Shown here: positions 18,289 through 26,802 of the stretch, piece after piece
Numbering within the stretch: the first letter of the stretch is position 1
Layout: the number at the start of each line of letters is the position of its first letter
Source: an uncultured Bryobacterales bacterium
Lineage (GTDB): Bacteria > Acidobacteriota > Terriglobia > Bryobacterales > Bryobacteraceae
Assembly (NCBI GenBank): GCA_937959285.1
Contig: CALGAR010000018.1
Location: forward strand, 117,270-181,269
Direction of reading: 5' to 3'
DNA: 64,000 nucleotides
Made by a program: the position numbers and the translations under genes
Notes under the pieces: generated by a model
Databases searched by the model: none
What the model saw: the letters and a program-made list of their open reading frames with translations, nothing else
What the model was told of the DNA's origin: nothing

Positions 18289-18841
18289 GCGCCTTTCCAC
18301 GATGGCTGACGTCCATTTTCCGCTCCGCTTCCACCTCTGCCAGAGTGCATCCAAACGGCGGATACCAGAATAGCGGGTCGTATCCGAACCCGTTGGAACC
18401 CCGTGGCTCGTAGAGGATCTCGCCCTCCACGGTTCCGCGAAACGTCTTTACCAGATTGCCGTCCTTGACGAGCGCGATCACGCAGACGAATCGAGCGGTG
18501 CGGTTCGTCTCGCCCTTGAGCCGGTCGAGCAGGAGGCGGTTGTTTGCCTCGTCGGTGGCGCCGGGACCGGCAAAGCGCGCCGACCAGACGCCCGGTTCGC
18601 CGCCAAGCGCATCGACCTCCAAACCCGAGTCATCAACAAACAGGTACTCCGGCGTTCGTGTCCCGTAGTAGAGCGCTTTTTGCACCGCATTCTCTTCGAA
18701 TGTGGCACCTGTTTCCTCGCAGGGCGGAATCTGGCGCAAGTCCGGCAGAGAGTCGATGTCGAACTCGTACTGGAAGTGCGAGGCAGCCAGGCGGAACTCG
18801 CGAAGCTTGCCTGGGTTGGTGGTGGCGCAGTAGATCTTCAC
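18236..18841 (-). CDS. rdgB: XTP/dITP pyrophosphatase (RdgB/HAM1)
   Basis: A 201-residue non-canonical purine NTP pyrophosphatase that removes ITP, dITP and XTP from the nucleotide pool. Family landmarks are CATTNPGKLREFR at the N-terminus, ETGATFEENAVQKALYY, VDDSGLEVDALGGEPGVWSA, GSNGFGYDPLFWYPPFG and SHRGKALKEM. Length is normal. The start is a GTG whose last bases overlap the stop of rph (GTGA), so it is translationally coupled to rph; this rph-rdgB order is common in bacteria. The 3' end overlaps the convergent Nudix gene by 53 bases. Confidence 0.96.
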   Translation of the reverse strand: MKIYCATTNPGKLREFRLAASHFQYEFDIDSLPDLRQIPPCEETGATFEENAVQKALYYGTRTPEYLFVDDSGLEVDALGGEPGVWSARFAGPGATDEANNRLLLDRLKGETNRTARFVCVIALVKDGNLVKTFRGTVEGEILYEPRGSNGFGYDPLFWYPPFGCTLAEVEAERKMDVSHRGKALKEMLAFLSHSISTSKS

Positions 18842-19560
18842 TTTTCCTGGAGCGCCTGCCGCTGCACCTGAATCAATTCGGCGATTCCTTTTCGCCCGAG
18901 CGCCAGCAGGCTGGCCAGTCTGTCATCGTCAAAGGGAACTTGCTCGGCGGTCGCCTGCAGTTCGACGAACTTTCCCGCGCCCGTCATGACGAGATTCATA
19001 TCAACCTCTGCCCGCGAATCCTCGTCGTAGTTGAGATCGAGCAGCGTTTCGCCATCAACGACTCCCACACTGGTCGCGGCGACGGAATCCAGGATCGGAT
19101 TCTTCTTCAGCACGCCGAAGCAGACCAGTTTATTGATGGCAAGACTCATCGCTACGTAAGCTCCTGTAATCGAGGCGGTGCGGGTTCCGCCATCGGCCTG
19201 GATGACATCGCAGTCGATGATGATCGTTCGCTCGCCAAGCAGCGAGAGGTCGACGATGGATCGCAGGGAGCGTCCGACAAGGCGTTGAATCTCCATCGTC
19301 CTCCCTGACGGTCGGCCTTTTGTGATCTCTCGGGGACTGCGCGTTGCGGTTGCTCGCGGCAGCATGGAGTATTCGGCCGTCACCCATCCCTTGCCTGTTC
19401 CGCGGAGAAACGAAGGGACGGTCTCTTCAACGGTCGCCGCGCACAAAACGCGCGTGTTGCCGACCTCAATCATCGCGGAGCCTTCCGCCGTCAGTAAATA
19501 GCCTGTTTCGATGCGCACCGGCCTCATCTGGTCTGGCGCGCGTTGATCGATTCTCGTCAT
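18838..19560 (-). CDS. rph: Ribonuclease PH
   Basis: A 240-residue phosphorolytic 3'-5' exoribonuclease that trims tRNA 3' ends. Family motifs include GSAMIEVGNTRVLCAATVEE, GWVTAEYSMLPRAT, GRTMEIQRLVGRSLRS, IIDCDVIQADGGTRTASITG and NLVMTGAGKFVELQATAE, all in the expected order; the length is normal. No good ribosome site precedes the ATG; the upstream 45-residue gene ends 5 bases before it, so coupling is likely. It overlaps the start of rdgB by four bases. Confidence 0.97.
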   Translation of the reverse strand: MTRIDQRAPDQMRPVRIETGYLLTAEGSAMIEVGNTRVLCAATVEETVPSFLRGTGKGWVTAEYSMLPRATATRSPREITKGRPSGRTMEIQRLVGRSLRSIVDLSLLGERTIIIDCDVIQADGGTRTASITGAYVAMSLAINKLVCFGVLKKNPILDSVAATSVGVVDGETLLDLNYDEDSRAEVDMNLVMTGAGKFVELQATAEQVPFDDDRLASLLALGRKGIAELIQVQRQALQEK

Positions 19561-19565
19561 TAAAG

Positions 19566-19703
19566 TCAGTTTGAAGCAGTTACGATCGCGTAAAAGAGCA
19601 TTCCCAGTAGCCCAAATGCAATCAGCAGCAGCACCACGCAGGAGACGGCTCCCGGCTTTGGCGGGGCGGACGCCTTGGGCCTGGCCGGCTTCAGTTTGGC
19701 CAT
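19566..19703 (-). CDS. Small single-pass membrane protein (45 residues)
   Basis: A short open frame encodes a 45-residue protein beginning MAKLKPARPKASAPPKPG, then one hydrophobic helix (VVLLLIAFGLLGMLFYAIV), then TASN and a stop. The basic, proline-rich N-terminus followed by a single helix predicts an N-in membrane protein. It fits neatly in the operon: 6 bases after the phosphoglucose isomerase stop and 5 bases before the rph start. No strong ribosome site is seen, consistent with coupling. I recognise no family and infer that it is a real gene from the tight packing and the sharply defined helix. Confidence 0.65.
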   Translation of the reverse strand: MAKLKPARPKASAPPKPGAVSCVVLLLIAFGLLGMLFYAIVTASN

Positions 19704-19709
19704 ATCATT

Positions 19710-21605
19710 TCATTGCCTTGATCGTAGCAAATCGATGCGCTGGGCTTTCACAATCCGAGCGACTTCCTTGAAAAATCGCTCAAGAGCCCAAAGCGAAGAC
19801 TCTTCGAGATTCTTTACCGTCAATGCGACGACGTGCCGGCCGCGTTCGGCAAGCGCCATCTGCGTAGCGAGAAACTGGGCGCGATGGTAATCCGCCGTGT
19901 AGCCGGCCTCCGGGATCGACTCTGCCTGCTCGGAGAGCAGCACGGTCGAAAGACATTTCCCGTGCCCGATGATCATCTCGTGGTAGGAGTGATTCATCGC
20001 AGGCCCCTCGTAGACGTCTACAGGCATCTTCAGCCTTGACCGGAACACATTCTCAGCCGCCCGGCCGAGGCATTTTCGCATGGCCTGGCCGCGGGAAGAG
20101 TACCGCATGTCACCGAAGAAGGTCAGTTCGGCGTACTCAATCTTGCCGCTCGTTATCAGCGATTTAAGCAGCAGGGCATACGCTTCCGCGGCTGAAACGC
20201 CCTCTGGCGACGCGCGCGCGACACGATCGAGATGGAGGGTGACTGAGTCCTCCCAAACCAAGCGGCGCGGAGAGGTCGAGAACTCCCGCCACTCGCTCGT
20301 TGCTTCAATACCGCCTGTCTCCTTCGCCTTCTCATGCAGCTTGTTCGTGATGGCCTTGTACAGTTCCACGCTGGGCTGCGTGACGAAATTCATATCGCGC
20401 AGGTAGGCGAGGCCAAAGACCACGTAATGCATGAACTGCATGTAGCGGGAAAGGCGGATTCCCTTGCGAAATGTGATCGATGCGATCGGGTAGCCCGCTC
20501 TGCGGATTTTCTGGGCATCCTCGCTGGCTGCGCCCTTTTCCTGGACGGCAAGAAACACCCGGTCCTGGAGGGGATCCTTCGGCGACCGGTAGTTGGCGAG
20601 CTTCACCTTCTCGTCGATGACGATTTTGATGCCGATTCGCTCGCTCTTGCCGAGGCTTTCTTCGAAGTTCTGCTTCGTCCACAGCGCCGCCCCGGAGAGC
20701 CATTTGGGCAGCAGCAGGGTGACCTTGTCTCGTCCTGACTCACCTTGAGCATGGAGAAACGCCGAGAGATTCCAGGCAGCCCGGATCTCCTCGTCGCTCA
20801 GAATCGTGCCTCTGATCCACTCCCGCAAATCGACGCCAGCGAGTCCGAGCGGGTACAGGCTCCCGCGTGTTAACGGAGCGCTGTGCCGCCCCGCCGTGCT
20901 GTTCGCATTGTCGGGCTGCAATTCGATCCGGCGATAACCGCGCGCTGAGGCGAACTGATCGAGCAGAGAGCCCGGAAGGGTCATGTAGATGAAGTTCGGG
21001 CGGCTGTCGATATTGTGTTTTGAGTACAGCGCGTAAAGCTTTTCCAGATTGACCACGGGCTCATAAGACGTCATTCCCATGGCCATGCCCACGACGAGCG
21101 TTGAGCGAAGGACAGCCGGAAGGGGCGCCTTCGCGCGGTTCATCATGTCGTCGAGGATTGCTTTCAGCTTGGCCGGATCCGTGGAGTCGAGCACGTAAAC
21201 GCGTGGGCCTCTGTCCAGCAGGCCGACCGCGTTGTACATCGCCTTGTCCTCCGCTGAGCCACCCATGCCTGCCCAAATCAGGAAACGAAGCGGCGTCTTA
21301 TGGGTATCGCGGATGCTTGCTTTGATCTCTTCCAGTTCTTCGCGAATCATCGCGGGCCACTCGGGGTGAGCCTCGGCCTGCCAGGAAAGGTTGAACACGC
21401 CATAGCTGTTTTTCGTGACCCTTCCTGATCGATCGACCTCCATCCCGAGGCCAATCAACGGGTTCTTCGTAGGATCGAGGGACTCCAGTCCGTTCTGTCG
21501 CGCCTCACAGTCGAGGGCCTTGAGCCGTTCCAGAACGTTTTCCTTGTCAAAACGTTCCGCGCACGGCCGTGACGAAGGGACGTCATGAAAGAGGGAAAGC
21601 TGCAC
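19710..21605 (-). CDS. pgi: Phosphoglucose isomerase-fold protein (glucose-6-phosphate isomerase, Tal-Pgi type)
   Basis: A 631-residue protein with two SIS (sugar isomerase) halves. Motifs resemble the Pgi half of bifunctional transaldolase/glucose-6-phosphate isomerase proteins: WAGMGGSAEDKAM for the first sugar-phosphate loop, VVGMAMGMTSYEP for the second, WTKQNFEESLGKS for the catalytic-Glu region, and FVTQPSVELYKAITNKL near the C-terminus where FDQPNVExxK is usual. No transaldolase domain is present and the first 90 residues match nothing I know. Glucose-6-phosphate to fructose-6-phosphate isomerization is the likely reaction. The start is a GTG at 21605 without a clear ribosome site. It heads a leftward operon with the 45-residue gene, rph and rdgB. 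Confidence 0.75.
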   Translation of the reverse strand: MQLSLFHDVPSSRPCAERFDKENVLERLKALDCEARQNGLESLDPTKNPLIGLGMEVDRSGRVTKNSYGVFNLSWQAEAHPEWPAMIREELEEIKASIRDTHKTPLRFLIWAGMGGSAEDKAMYNAVGLLDRGPRVYVLDSTDPAKLKAILDDMMNRAKAPLPAVLRSTLVVGMAMGMTSYEPVVNLEKLYALYSKHNIDSRPNFIYMTLPGSLLDQFASARGYRRIELQPDNANSTAGRHSAPLTRGSLYPLGLAGVDLREWIRGTILSDEEIRAAWNLSAFLHAQGESGRDKVTLLLPKWLSGAALWTKQNFEESLGKSERIGIKIVIDEKVKLANYRSPKDPLQDRVFLAVQEKGAASEDAQKIRRAGYPIASITFRKGIRLSRYMQFMHYVVFGLAYLRDMNFVTQPSVELYKAITNKLHEKAKETGGIEATSEWREFSTSPRRLVWEDSVTLHLDRVARASPEGVSAAEAYALLLKSLITSGKIEYAELTFFGDMRYSSRGQAMRKCLGRAAENVFRSRLKMPVDVYEGPAMNHSYHEMIIGHGKCLSTVLLSEQAESIPEAGYTADYHRAQFLATQMALAERGRHVVALTVKNLEESSLWALERFFKEVARIVKAQRIDLLRSRQ

Positions 21606-21635
21606 TAACTCGTTTTAACATAACAGGGACGGACT

Positions 21636-22040
21636 ATGACGCGCCGAACCCTGATCCCAATCCTCATCCTTCTCGCCGGGTGCGGGAAGAGGCAGCGCCC
21701 TGGGGAGATCTCGCTGCCCGCTGCGGTGGACGGCGGCTGGACGCTTCAGTCCACCGGGAAACTCCCAAACGAGAGCGCACCGGAGGCGGCGCGGCAGCTC
21801 GGCGTGATGGAAACGATGGAGGGCCATTACACCGGACCCTCGAACATACGCGTCATCGTCTATCGCATGCCCACGGAGACGGTCGCCTTCGAGCTGATTC
21901 AAAAATGGCGGCCTGAGCCTGGCACCCTTCCGTTTCACACCGGTCCGTACCTTGTGGTGATTGCGCTGGAGGAGGGAGAAGGCGACCGGAAGCAACTGGA
22001 CACGTTCGCCAAGGGCTTTGAGCGGGCGCTAGGAGCGTAG
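21636..22040 (+). CDS. Small predicted lipoprotein, family unknown
   Basis: A 134-residue protein with a lipoprotein signal (basic RR, then LIPILILLAGC, lipidated Cys at residue 16). The mature part (GKRQRPGEISLPAAVDGGW onward) is a compact alpha/beta domain of about 115 residues with a final helix KQLDTFAKGFERALG. I do not recognise it. Substrate-sensing or envelope roles would be guesses. GGGACGGACT precedes the ATG. It is divergent from the pgi operon and 31 bases ahead of the TgpA-like gene, with which it may be co-transcribed. Confidence 0.75.
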   Translation: MTRRTLIPILILLAGCGKRQRPGEISLPAAVDGGWTLQSTGKLPNESAPEAARQLGVMETMEGHYTGPSNIRVIVYRMPTETVAFELIQKWRPEPGTLPFHTGPYLVVIALEEGEGDRKQLDTFAKGFERALGA

Positions 22041-22071
22041 AGCCGCAAGGGCCATTGTTTAGAATAGAAAA

Positions 22072-24225
22072 ATGGCGAGGTCGGCTCCGATGGCCGTCGC
22101 ACGTACCGCTTACAGCTCAGTCGATCGCTTCTTTCAGTTCTCGATGCTTGGGCTGTTATCGAGCGGATACCTTGCGGTAGCCGGCTCGGGAGTCCTCGAC
22201 ACGCCCACCCTCGTCCTGGTCGCCTGCGGCCTTGCCCTGCGCGGGCTGCTGCTGTCTGGAGTCCTCACGTTCACTGTCCCGGATCGATATGTTCGGTATG
22301 CGGCCCTAGCCTACATCGCCTTCTGTCCAATCGACTGGCTTTGGATCAGCCGCGGGTTCGTTCCCGCGACGGTCCACCTGGTGTTCTTCCTCACCGTCGC
22401 CAAGCTGCTGACCGCCAGAACGAACCGGGACTACTTTTACCTGAAGACGCTGGCTTTCCTGGAGATCCTTGCAGCCTCCATCCTGTCGTCGAATCTGAGC
22501 TTTCTCGTTTTCCTCGTAATGTTCCTGCTGTTCGGCGTCGCCACATTCTCAAGCGGGGAGATTCTGCGCTCCATGCAAAGCGCCCGCGGGACTGTGCGTT
22601 CGGGAGTTCAAGGCCTTGGAGGCCGGATCACGGCGATTAGCGTCTTCGCATCGGCTGGCATTCTGATACTGACGGCCGGGCTGTTTTTCCTGCTGCCCCG
22701 GACCGCCCGCGCAGCCTTCCGCAAGCTCGTACCCGAAAGCTACCATCTGACCGGTTTCTCGAATTCGGTCACTCTGGGTCAGATCGGGGAGCTAAAGAAA
22801 CAGAATACGTCCGTGATGCACGTGCGCTTCTTCGGTCCGGAGCGCCAATACAGTCTGAAGTGGCGGGGAGCGGCGCTTGCCGAGTTCGACGGGCGCCGGT
22901 GGTTTAGCGCCGTCAACCGCTCGGGTGCGCTGCCAGATCAGGCTCTGCAGGTTACGAATGGCGAAGTGAAGCTGAATCGGGACGGGGAACTGCCGGCCTT
23001 CGGTCCGCTCGTCGGATATCAGGTGCAATTGAAGCCGATGGGTTCGGATTATCTCTTCATTGCCGGGCGGCCGCAGTTCCTGCGCATCGGCACGCCGATG
23101 GTTCTCCGCACGGCAGGCGACGGGCTAAGGATCTCGTACCCGCATCCGGAGGGTCTTAGATACGTCGTGTACAGCTACTTGGGCGAGCCTCGTCCGGACC
23201 GCATCAGGGACGGGAAGATGCCGTTCGTGCAGCCCCTGAGCGCCGTTGCCCGTGAGATTCACCTCCGGCTTCCGCAAATCGACCCCCGTATAAGGGCATT
23301 GGCGGCGCGCGTTATGCCGGCGCGTCTCTCAGACGCCGAGAAGGCTATGGCGCTCGAACGTTACCTTCGATCCAACTATGGATACACGGCGGAGCTGCTG
23401 TCGAAGCCTGTGGAGGATCCGCTCGCACATTTCCTGTTTGTCCGGCGCAAGGGGCACTGCGAGTACTTCGCGTCGAGCATGGCCGTGATGCTGCGGCTCC
23501 AGGGAATCCCTTCCCGTGTTGTGACTGGCTTTCAAAGCGGCATTTACAACCCGATCAGCGGCTGGCACCTGATCCGCGCTTCCGATGCTCATAGCTGGGT
23601 GGAAGCATGGCTGGACGGGCTAGGATGGGTTACCTTCGATCCCACTCCTCCCGACCCGAATTCTGAGACAGCGACATTCTGGTCGCGGTTCTCTCTCTAC
23701 CTGGACGCGGCCGAGGTCTTCTGGCAGGACTGGGTACTCAACTACGACATTGACCGGCAGTTGCGGCTGGCCGAGCAGAGCCGGAGGAGGATCAGCGGCG
23801 CCTGGGTGGAGACGTTGCAGAGAGGGGTCGCTACTTGGCTTCGGGCGATGTGGTCCTGGCTTCTGCGGTATGGCGTGGGCCTGGTGTCGGCTGCAGCTTT
23901 CATCGTAGTTCTGTGGATCGTCACGCCCGGTTTATTGGCCTCGTGGCATGCGCGGAAACGGGTTCAGCGGGTGAAGGAGGGGAGGGCAAGCGCCGAGGAT
24001 GCGACTGCACTCTATCAGCGAATGCTGAATATCCTCAGAAAGCGGGGCTTTGAAAAGCCGGCGTGGGTTACGCCGGGAGAATTCGCGAAGCTCATACCTC
24101 CCTCGGAGACTGCCTCCCTGGTCAGGGACGCCACCCTTGCCTATAACGAGCTGCGATTCGGCGGACGCGCGGAGGCTGCGCCAAGACTTGCTTCTATCCT
24201 CGCTCGCCTCGAATCAGAGACTTAG
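22072..24225 (+). CDS. TgpA-like membrane protein: DUF3488 plus transglutaminase-like domain
   Basis: A 717-residue inner-membrane protein with a periplasmic transglutaminase-like cysteine-protease-fold domain, related to TgpA of Pseudomonas. Residues about 15-225 hold six membrane helices (DUF3488/TgpA N-terminal), the transglutaminase core spans about 410-530, and a further helix near 620 is followed by a cytosolic DUF4129-like tail. The catalytic triad is visible: Cys463 in GHCEYFASS, His507 in DAHSWVEAW and Asp523 in TFDPTPPD. Such genes usually sit beside a MoxR ATPase and DUF58 gene, neither of which is here. The ATG at 22072 lacks a good ribosome site; a second ATG at 22090 is possible. 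Confidence 0.9.
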   Translation: MARSAPMAVARTAYSSVDRFFQFSMLGLLSSGYLAVAGSGVLDTPTLVLVACGLALRGLLLSGVLTFTVPDRYVRYAALAYIAFCPIDWLWISRGFVPATVHLVFFLTVAKLLTARTNRDYFYLKTLAFLEILAASILSSNLSFLVFLVMFLLFGVATFSSGEILRSMQSARGTVRSGVQGLGGRITAISVFASAGILILTAGLFFLLPRTARAAFRKLVPESYHLTGFSNSVTLGQIGELKKQNTSVMHVRFFGPERQYSLKWRGAALAEFDGRRWFSAVNRSGALPDQALQVTNGEVKLNRDGELPAFGPLVGYQVQLKPMGSDYLFIAGRPQFLRIGTPMVLRTAGDGLRISYPHPEGLRYVVYSYLGEPRPDRIRDGKMPFVQPLSAVAREIHLRLPQIDPRIRALAARVMPARLSDAEKAMALERYLRSNYGYTAELLSKPVEDPLAHFLFVRRKGHCEYFASSMAVMLRLQGIPSRVVTGFQSGIYNPISGWHLIRASDAHSWVEAWLDGLGWVTFDPTPPDPNSETATFWSRFSLYLDAAEVFWQDWVLNYDIDRQLRLAEQSRRRISGAWVETLQRGVATWLRAMWSWLLRYGVGLVSAAAFIVVLWIVTPGLLASWHARKRVQRVKEGRASAEDATALYQRMLNILRKRGFEKPAWVTPGEFAKLIPPSETASLVRDATLAYNELRFGGRAEAAPRLASILARLESET

Positions 24226-24338
24226 ACTTAAGAGCCGTCGGAAGACGTCTATCCGGCTGACTGGACATGCCGGAAGGAGCGGAATTTGTACGTCTGTTCT
24301 CGTGACCAGTGCTACAATGCGGAAGTTCCCGTAATCGA

Positions 24339-24854
24339 ATGACAAACCTCAAGAGCCTGATTCGCGAGGTGCCGGACTTTCCAAAGCCGGGTATCCTCTT
24401 CTACGACATTACGACCCTCCTCAAGGATCCACAGGGCTGGCGTTGTGTAGTTGACAGCCTGAAGGATCACTATAAGGACTGCAAGGTCGACGCGGTCGTG
24501 GGTATTGAGGCCCGGGGATTTTTCTTTGCTCCAACGCTTGCCTATGCGCTTGGAGTCGGCTTTATTCCGGTGCGAAAGCCGAAGAAGCTGCCGGCGGAAA
24601 CGGCGTCAATTGAGTACGCGTTGGAGTACGGCTCGGACCGGCTGGAGATCCACAAGGATGCCATCTCGCCCGGCCAGCGCGTGCTCATCGTGGATGACGT
24701 CCTCGCGACCGGCGGAACCGCGGCAGCGGTAGCCAGCCTTATCACGCAGCTCGGAGGGGAAGTGGTCGGCCTGGGCTTCGTCCTCGAGCTGGATTTCCTC
24801 CACGGACGCGAGAAGCTTGCGAAGTACGAAGTTTTTTCGCTGCTTCACTACTAG
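24339..24854 (+). CDS. apt: Adenine phosphoribosyltransferase
   Basis: A 171-residue salvage enzyme that makes AMP from adenine and PRPP. It shows the family's N-terminus LIREVPDFPKPGILFYDIT, the adenine-binding region GIEARGFFFAPTLAYALGVGFIPVRKPKKLP, and the PRPP loop VLIVDDVLATGGT. Length is typical. The ATG at 24339 is chosen over an upstream in-frame ATG because the protein family starts here. It begins a rightward run of closely packed housekeeping genes. ispE starts 7 bases after it, and prs, which makes its co-substrate PRPP, is two genes on. Confidence 0.97.
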   Translation: MTNLKSLIREVPDFPKPGILFYDITTLLKDPQGWRCVVDSLKDHYKDCKVDAVVGIEARGFFFAPTLAYALGVGFIPVRKPKKLPAETASIEYALEYGSDRLEIHKDAISPGQRVLIVDDVLATGGTAAAVASLITQLGGEVVGLGFVLELDFLHGREKLAKYEVFSLLHY

Positions 24855-24861
24855 TTAGTTT

Positions 24862-25815
24862 GTGACTCGCTCTGCTCGATTGCTCGCTTGCGCCAAGCTG
24901 AACCTGGACCTGCGGGTCCTGCACAAGCGGCCGGACGGGTACCACGAGCTCCGCACCGTCTTCCAGACGATTTCGCTCGCAGACCGTCTTACCGTGGAGT
25001 TTACGCCGGGGCGGCGCACTCTCGTCACGGCAGAATCCTCCGTGGACATTCCGGATAATTTAGTCACCCGCGCCGCCGGGCTCGTCCTGGATGCCGCCAA
25101 GGTTCGGGGGCATGCTCATTTCCAGCTCGAGAAGCGGATTCCGATGGGGAGCGGCTTGGGGGGCGGGTCATCGGATGCTGCCGCGGTGCTGCTCGCTCTG
25201 CCGGTGCTGATCGGACGGAGTCTGCCTATGGAGACGCTGCAGGAACTGGCCGCCAAGCTGGGCAGCGACGTTCCATTTTTCCTTGAGGGCGGCACGGCGG
25301 TTGGTCTCGGCCGTGGGGAAGAGCTCTACCCGTTGCCCCCGGCTCGCCTCGGGCCAATGCTGGTGGTCGCTCCCCGCCTGCACGTGTCGACGCCCGAGGC
25401 CTATAAGGCGCTTTCGCGAGGTTTGACTTTCAGCGGTTTGTCACATACTATTGATAGTTTCCGGAGCTTTGTCTGGGGTCTCGATGGAGGTCTGTCCAAA
25501 GGGGGTACCTGTGACGGCGGCGCCAATGACTTCGAGGCTCCGGTGTTTAAACTGCACCCCCGATTAAAAGCGCTCAAGGGAAAACTCCTCAAGGTTGGAG
25601 CTCAGCCAGCGAGGCTGACGGGCAGCGGGTCTGCGCTGTTTGGAGTGTTCGGCTGCAAGGCGGATCGAGATGAAGCCTTGCGCTCATTCCAGGACGAACC
25701 TGCTTTTGCTGTGTCAGCCATTAGCAGGCAGCAATACCGGTCGCTTTGGTGGCGTCAACTGCGAGCGCACATAAGTGGGAGAGTATGGCCGCCACAAAGC
25801 CGGTACGATCGATGA
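24862..25815 (+). CDS. ispE: 4-diphosphocytidyl-2-C-methyl-D-erythritol kinase
   Basis: A 317-residue GHMP kinase of the MEP isoprenoid pathway that phosphorylates CDP-methylerythritol. The N-terminus ACAKLNLDLRVLHKRPDGYHEL is diagnostic of IspE; the ATP loop is PMGSGLGGGSSDAAAVL, and the third GHMP motif is RLTGSGSALFGVF. The start is a GTG at 24862. The stretch after residue about 290 (RQQYRSLWWRQLRAHISG) is a longer C-terminal tail than usual and lies partly in the overlap with prs. Placement between apt and prs fits a general metabolic operon. Confidence 0.95.
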   Translation: MTRSARLLACAKLNLDLRVLHKRPDGYHELRTVFQTISLADRLTVEFTPGRRTLVTAESSVDIPDNLVTRAAGLVLDAAKVRGHAHFQLEKRIPMGSGLGGGSSDAAAVLLALPVLIGRSLPMETLQELAAKLGSDVPFFLEGGTAVGLGRGEELYPLPPARLGPMLVVAPRLHVSTPEAYKALSRGLTFSGLSHTIDSFRSFVWGLDGGLSKGGTCDGGANDFEAPVFKLHPRLKALKGKLLKVGAQPARLTGSGSALFGVFGCKADRDEALRSFQDEPAFAVSAISRQQYRSLWWRQLRAHISGRVWPPQSRYDR

Positions 25816-26756
25816 GACAGGACCGCCTCAAGATCCTGACGGGAAATGCCAACCGTGCTCTTGCGGAAGAGATCTGCCGCTACCTCGGTTCGGAGCTGAC
25901 TGCTGCGCGGGTCAGCGCCTTCTCGGACGGTGAGATTTATTTGCAGATTGACGAGAACGTACGCGGCGCGGACGTCTTTGTGATCCAGCCGACGTGCAAT
26001 CCCGTGGACCGCCACATCATGGAACTGCTGTTCCTGATCGATGCGCTCAAGCGGGCCTCTGCAGACCGCATCACGGCAGTGTTACCCTATTATGGGTACG
26101 CCCGGCAGGACCGAAAGGATAAGCCGCGGGTGCCTATTTCGGCCAAGCTTGTCGCCAGCCTGCTGGAGACGGCCGGAGCCGACCGGATTTTGGCGTTGGA
26201 TCTGCATGCTGCGCAGATCCAGGGTTTCTTCGACATTCCGGTGGATCATCTGTTCGCCGCGCCGGTTTTCATTGAGTACTTCCGGTCGCTCAACATCGCC
26301 AATCTGACGGTAGTTTCGCCGGATGCTGGTGGTGTGGAGCGCGCTCGCGCGTTTGCGAAGCGTCTGGAAGCGCCCCTTGCGATCATTGACAAGCGGCGCG
26401 AGCAGGTGAACGTTGCCGAGGTGATGCACATCATCGGAGACGTCGAAGGCAGACATTGTTTAATGGTGGACGATCTGGTGGATACTGCTGGAACGCTGGT
26501 CAAGGGCGCGGAAGCTCTCCTTCGCGCAGGAGCTGCCAGCGTGACCGCCTGCGCCACCCATGCGGTACTCTCGGGGCCGGCTGTTGAGCGGATCCAGAAT
26601 TCGAATTTGAGGGAAGTTGTCTTGACCAATTCGATCCCGTTGCGGGCCGAGGCTCAAGCATGCAAGCGCATTCATACGCTCTCAGTGGCTCCTCTGCTCG
26701 CCCGGGCCATCCAGTCGATCCACGAAGAGACGTCCGTCAGCACGCTATTCGTTTAG
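25785..26756 (+). CDS. prs: Ribose-phosphate pyrophosphokinase
   Basis: A 323-residue PRPP synthetase. Motifs: LKILTGNANRALAEEI, SDGEIYLQIDENVRGADVFV, PYYGYARQDRKDKPRVPIS, LDLHAAQIQGFFDIPVDHL, SPDAGGVERARAFAKRL and the PRPP loop MVDDLVDTAGTLVKGA. Two starts are possible. The ATG at 25785 has GGGAGA about 5 bases upstream and overlaps ispE by 31 bases; the ATG at 25812 forms an ATGA overlap with the ispE stop and gives 314 residues, closer to the family norm. The former is listed because of its ribosome site. Confidence 0.97.
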   Translation: MAATKPVRSMRQDRLKILTGNANRALAEEICRYLGSELTAARVSAFSDGEIYLQIDENVRGADVFVIQPTCNPVDRHIMELLFLIDALKRASADRITAVLPYYGYARQDRKDKPRVPISAKLVASLLETAGADRILALDLHAAQIQGFFDIPVDHLFAAPVFIEYFRSLNIANLTVVSPDAGGVERARAFAKRLEAPLAIIDKRREQVNVAEVMHIIGDVEGRHCLMVDDLVDTAGTLVKGAEALLRAGAASVTACATHAVLSGPAVERIQNSNLREVVLTNSIPLRAEAQACKRIHTLSVAPLLARAIQSIHEETSVSTLFV

Positions 26757-26802
26757 GACCAGGAGCGCGGAGGCGATAGCCGCCCCGAGATGAGGAAGAG
26801 GT

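Noticed and set aside
24286..24318. TTGTAC and TACAAT before apt as a promoter
   Set aside because: The spacing is 21 bases, too long for a standard sigma-70 type promoter. TACAAT also recurs by chance near several starts in the window.
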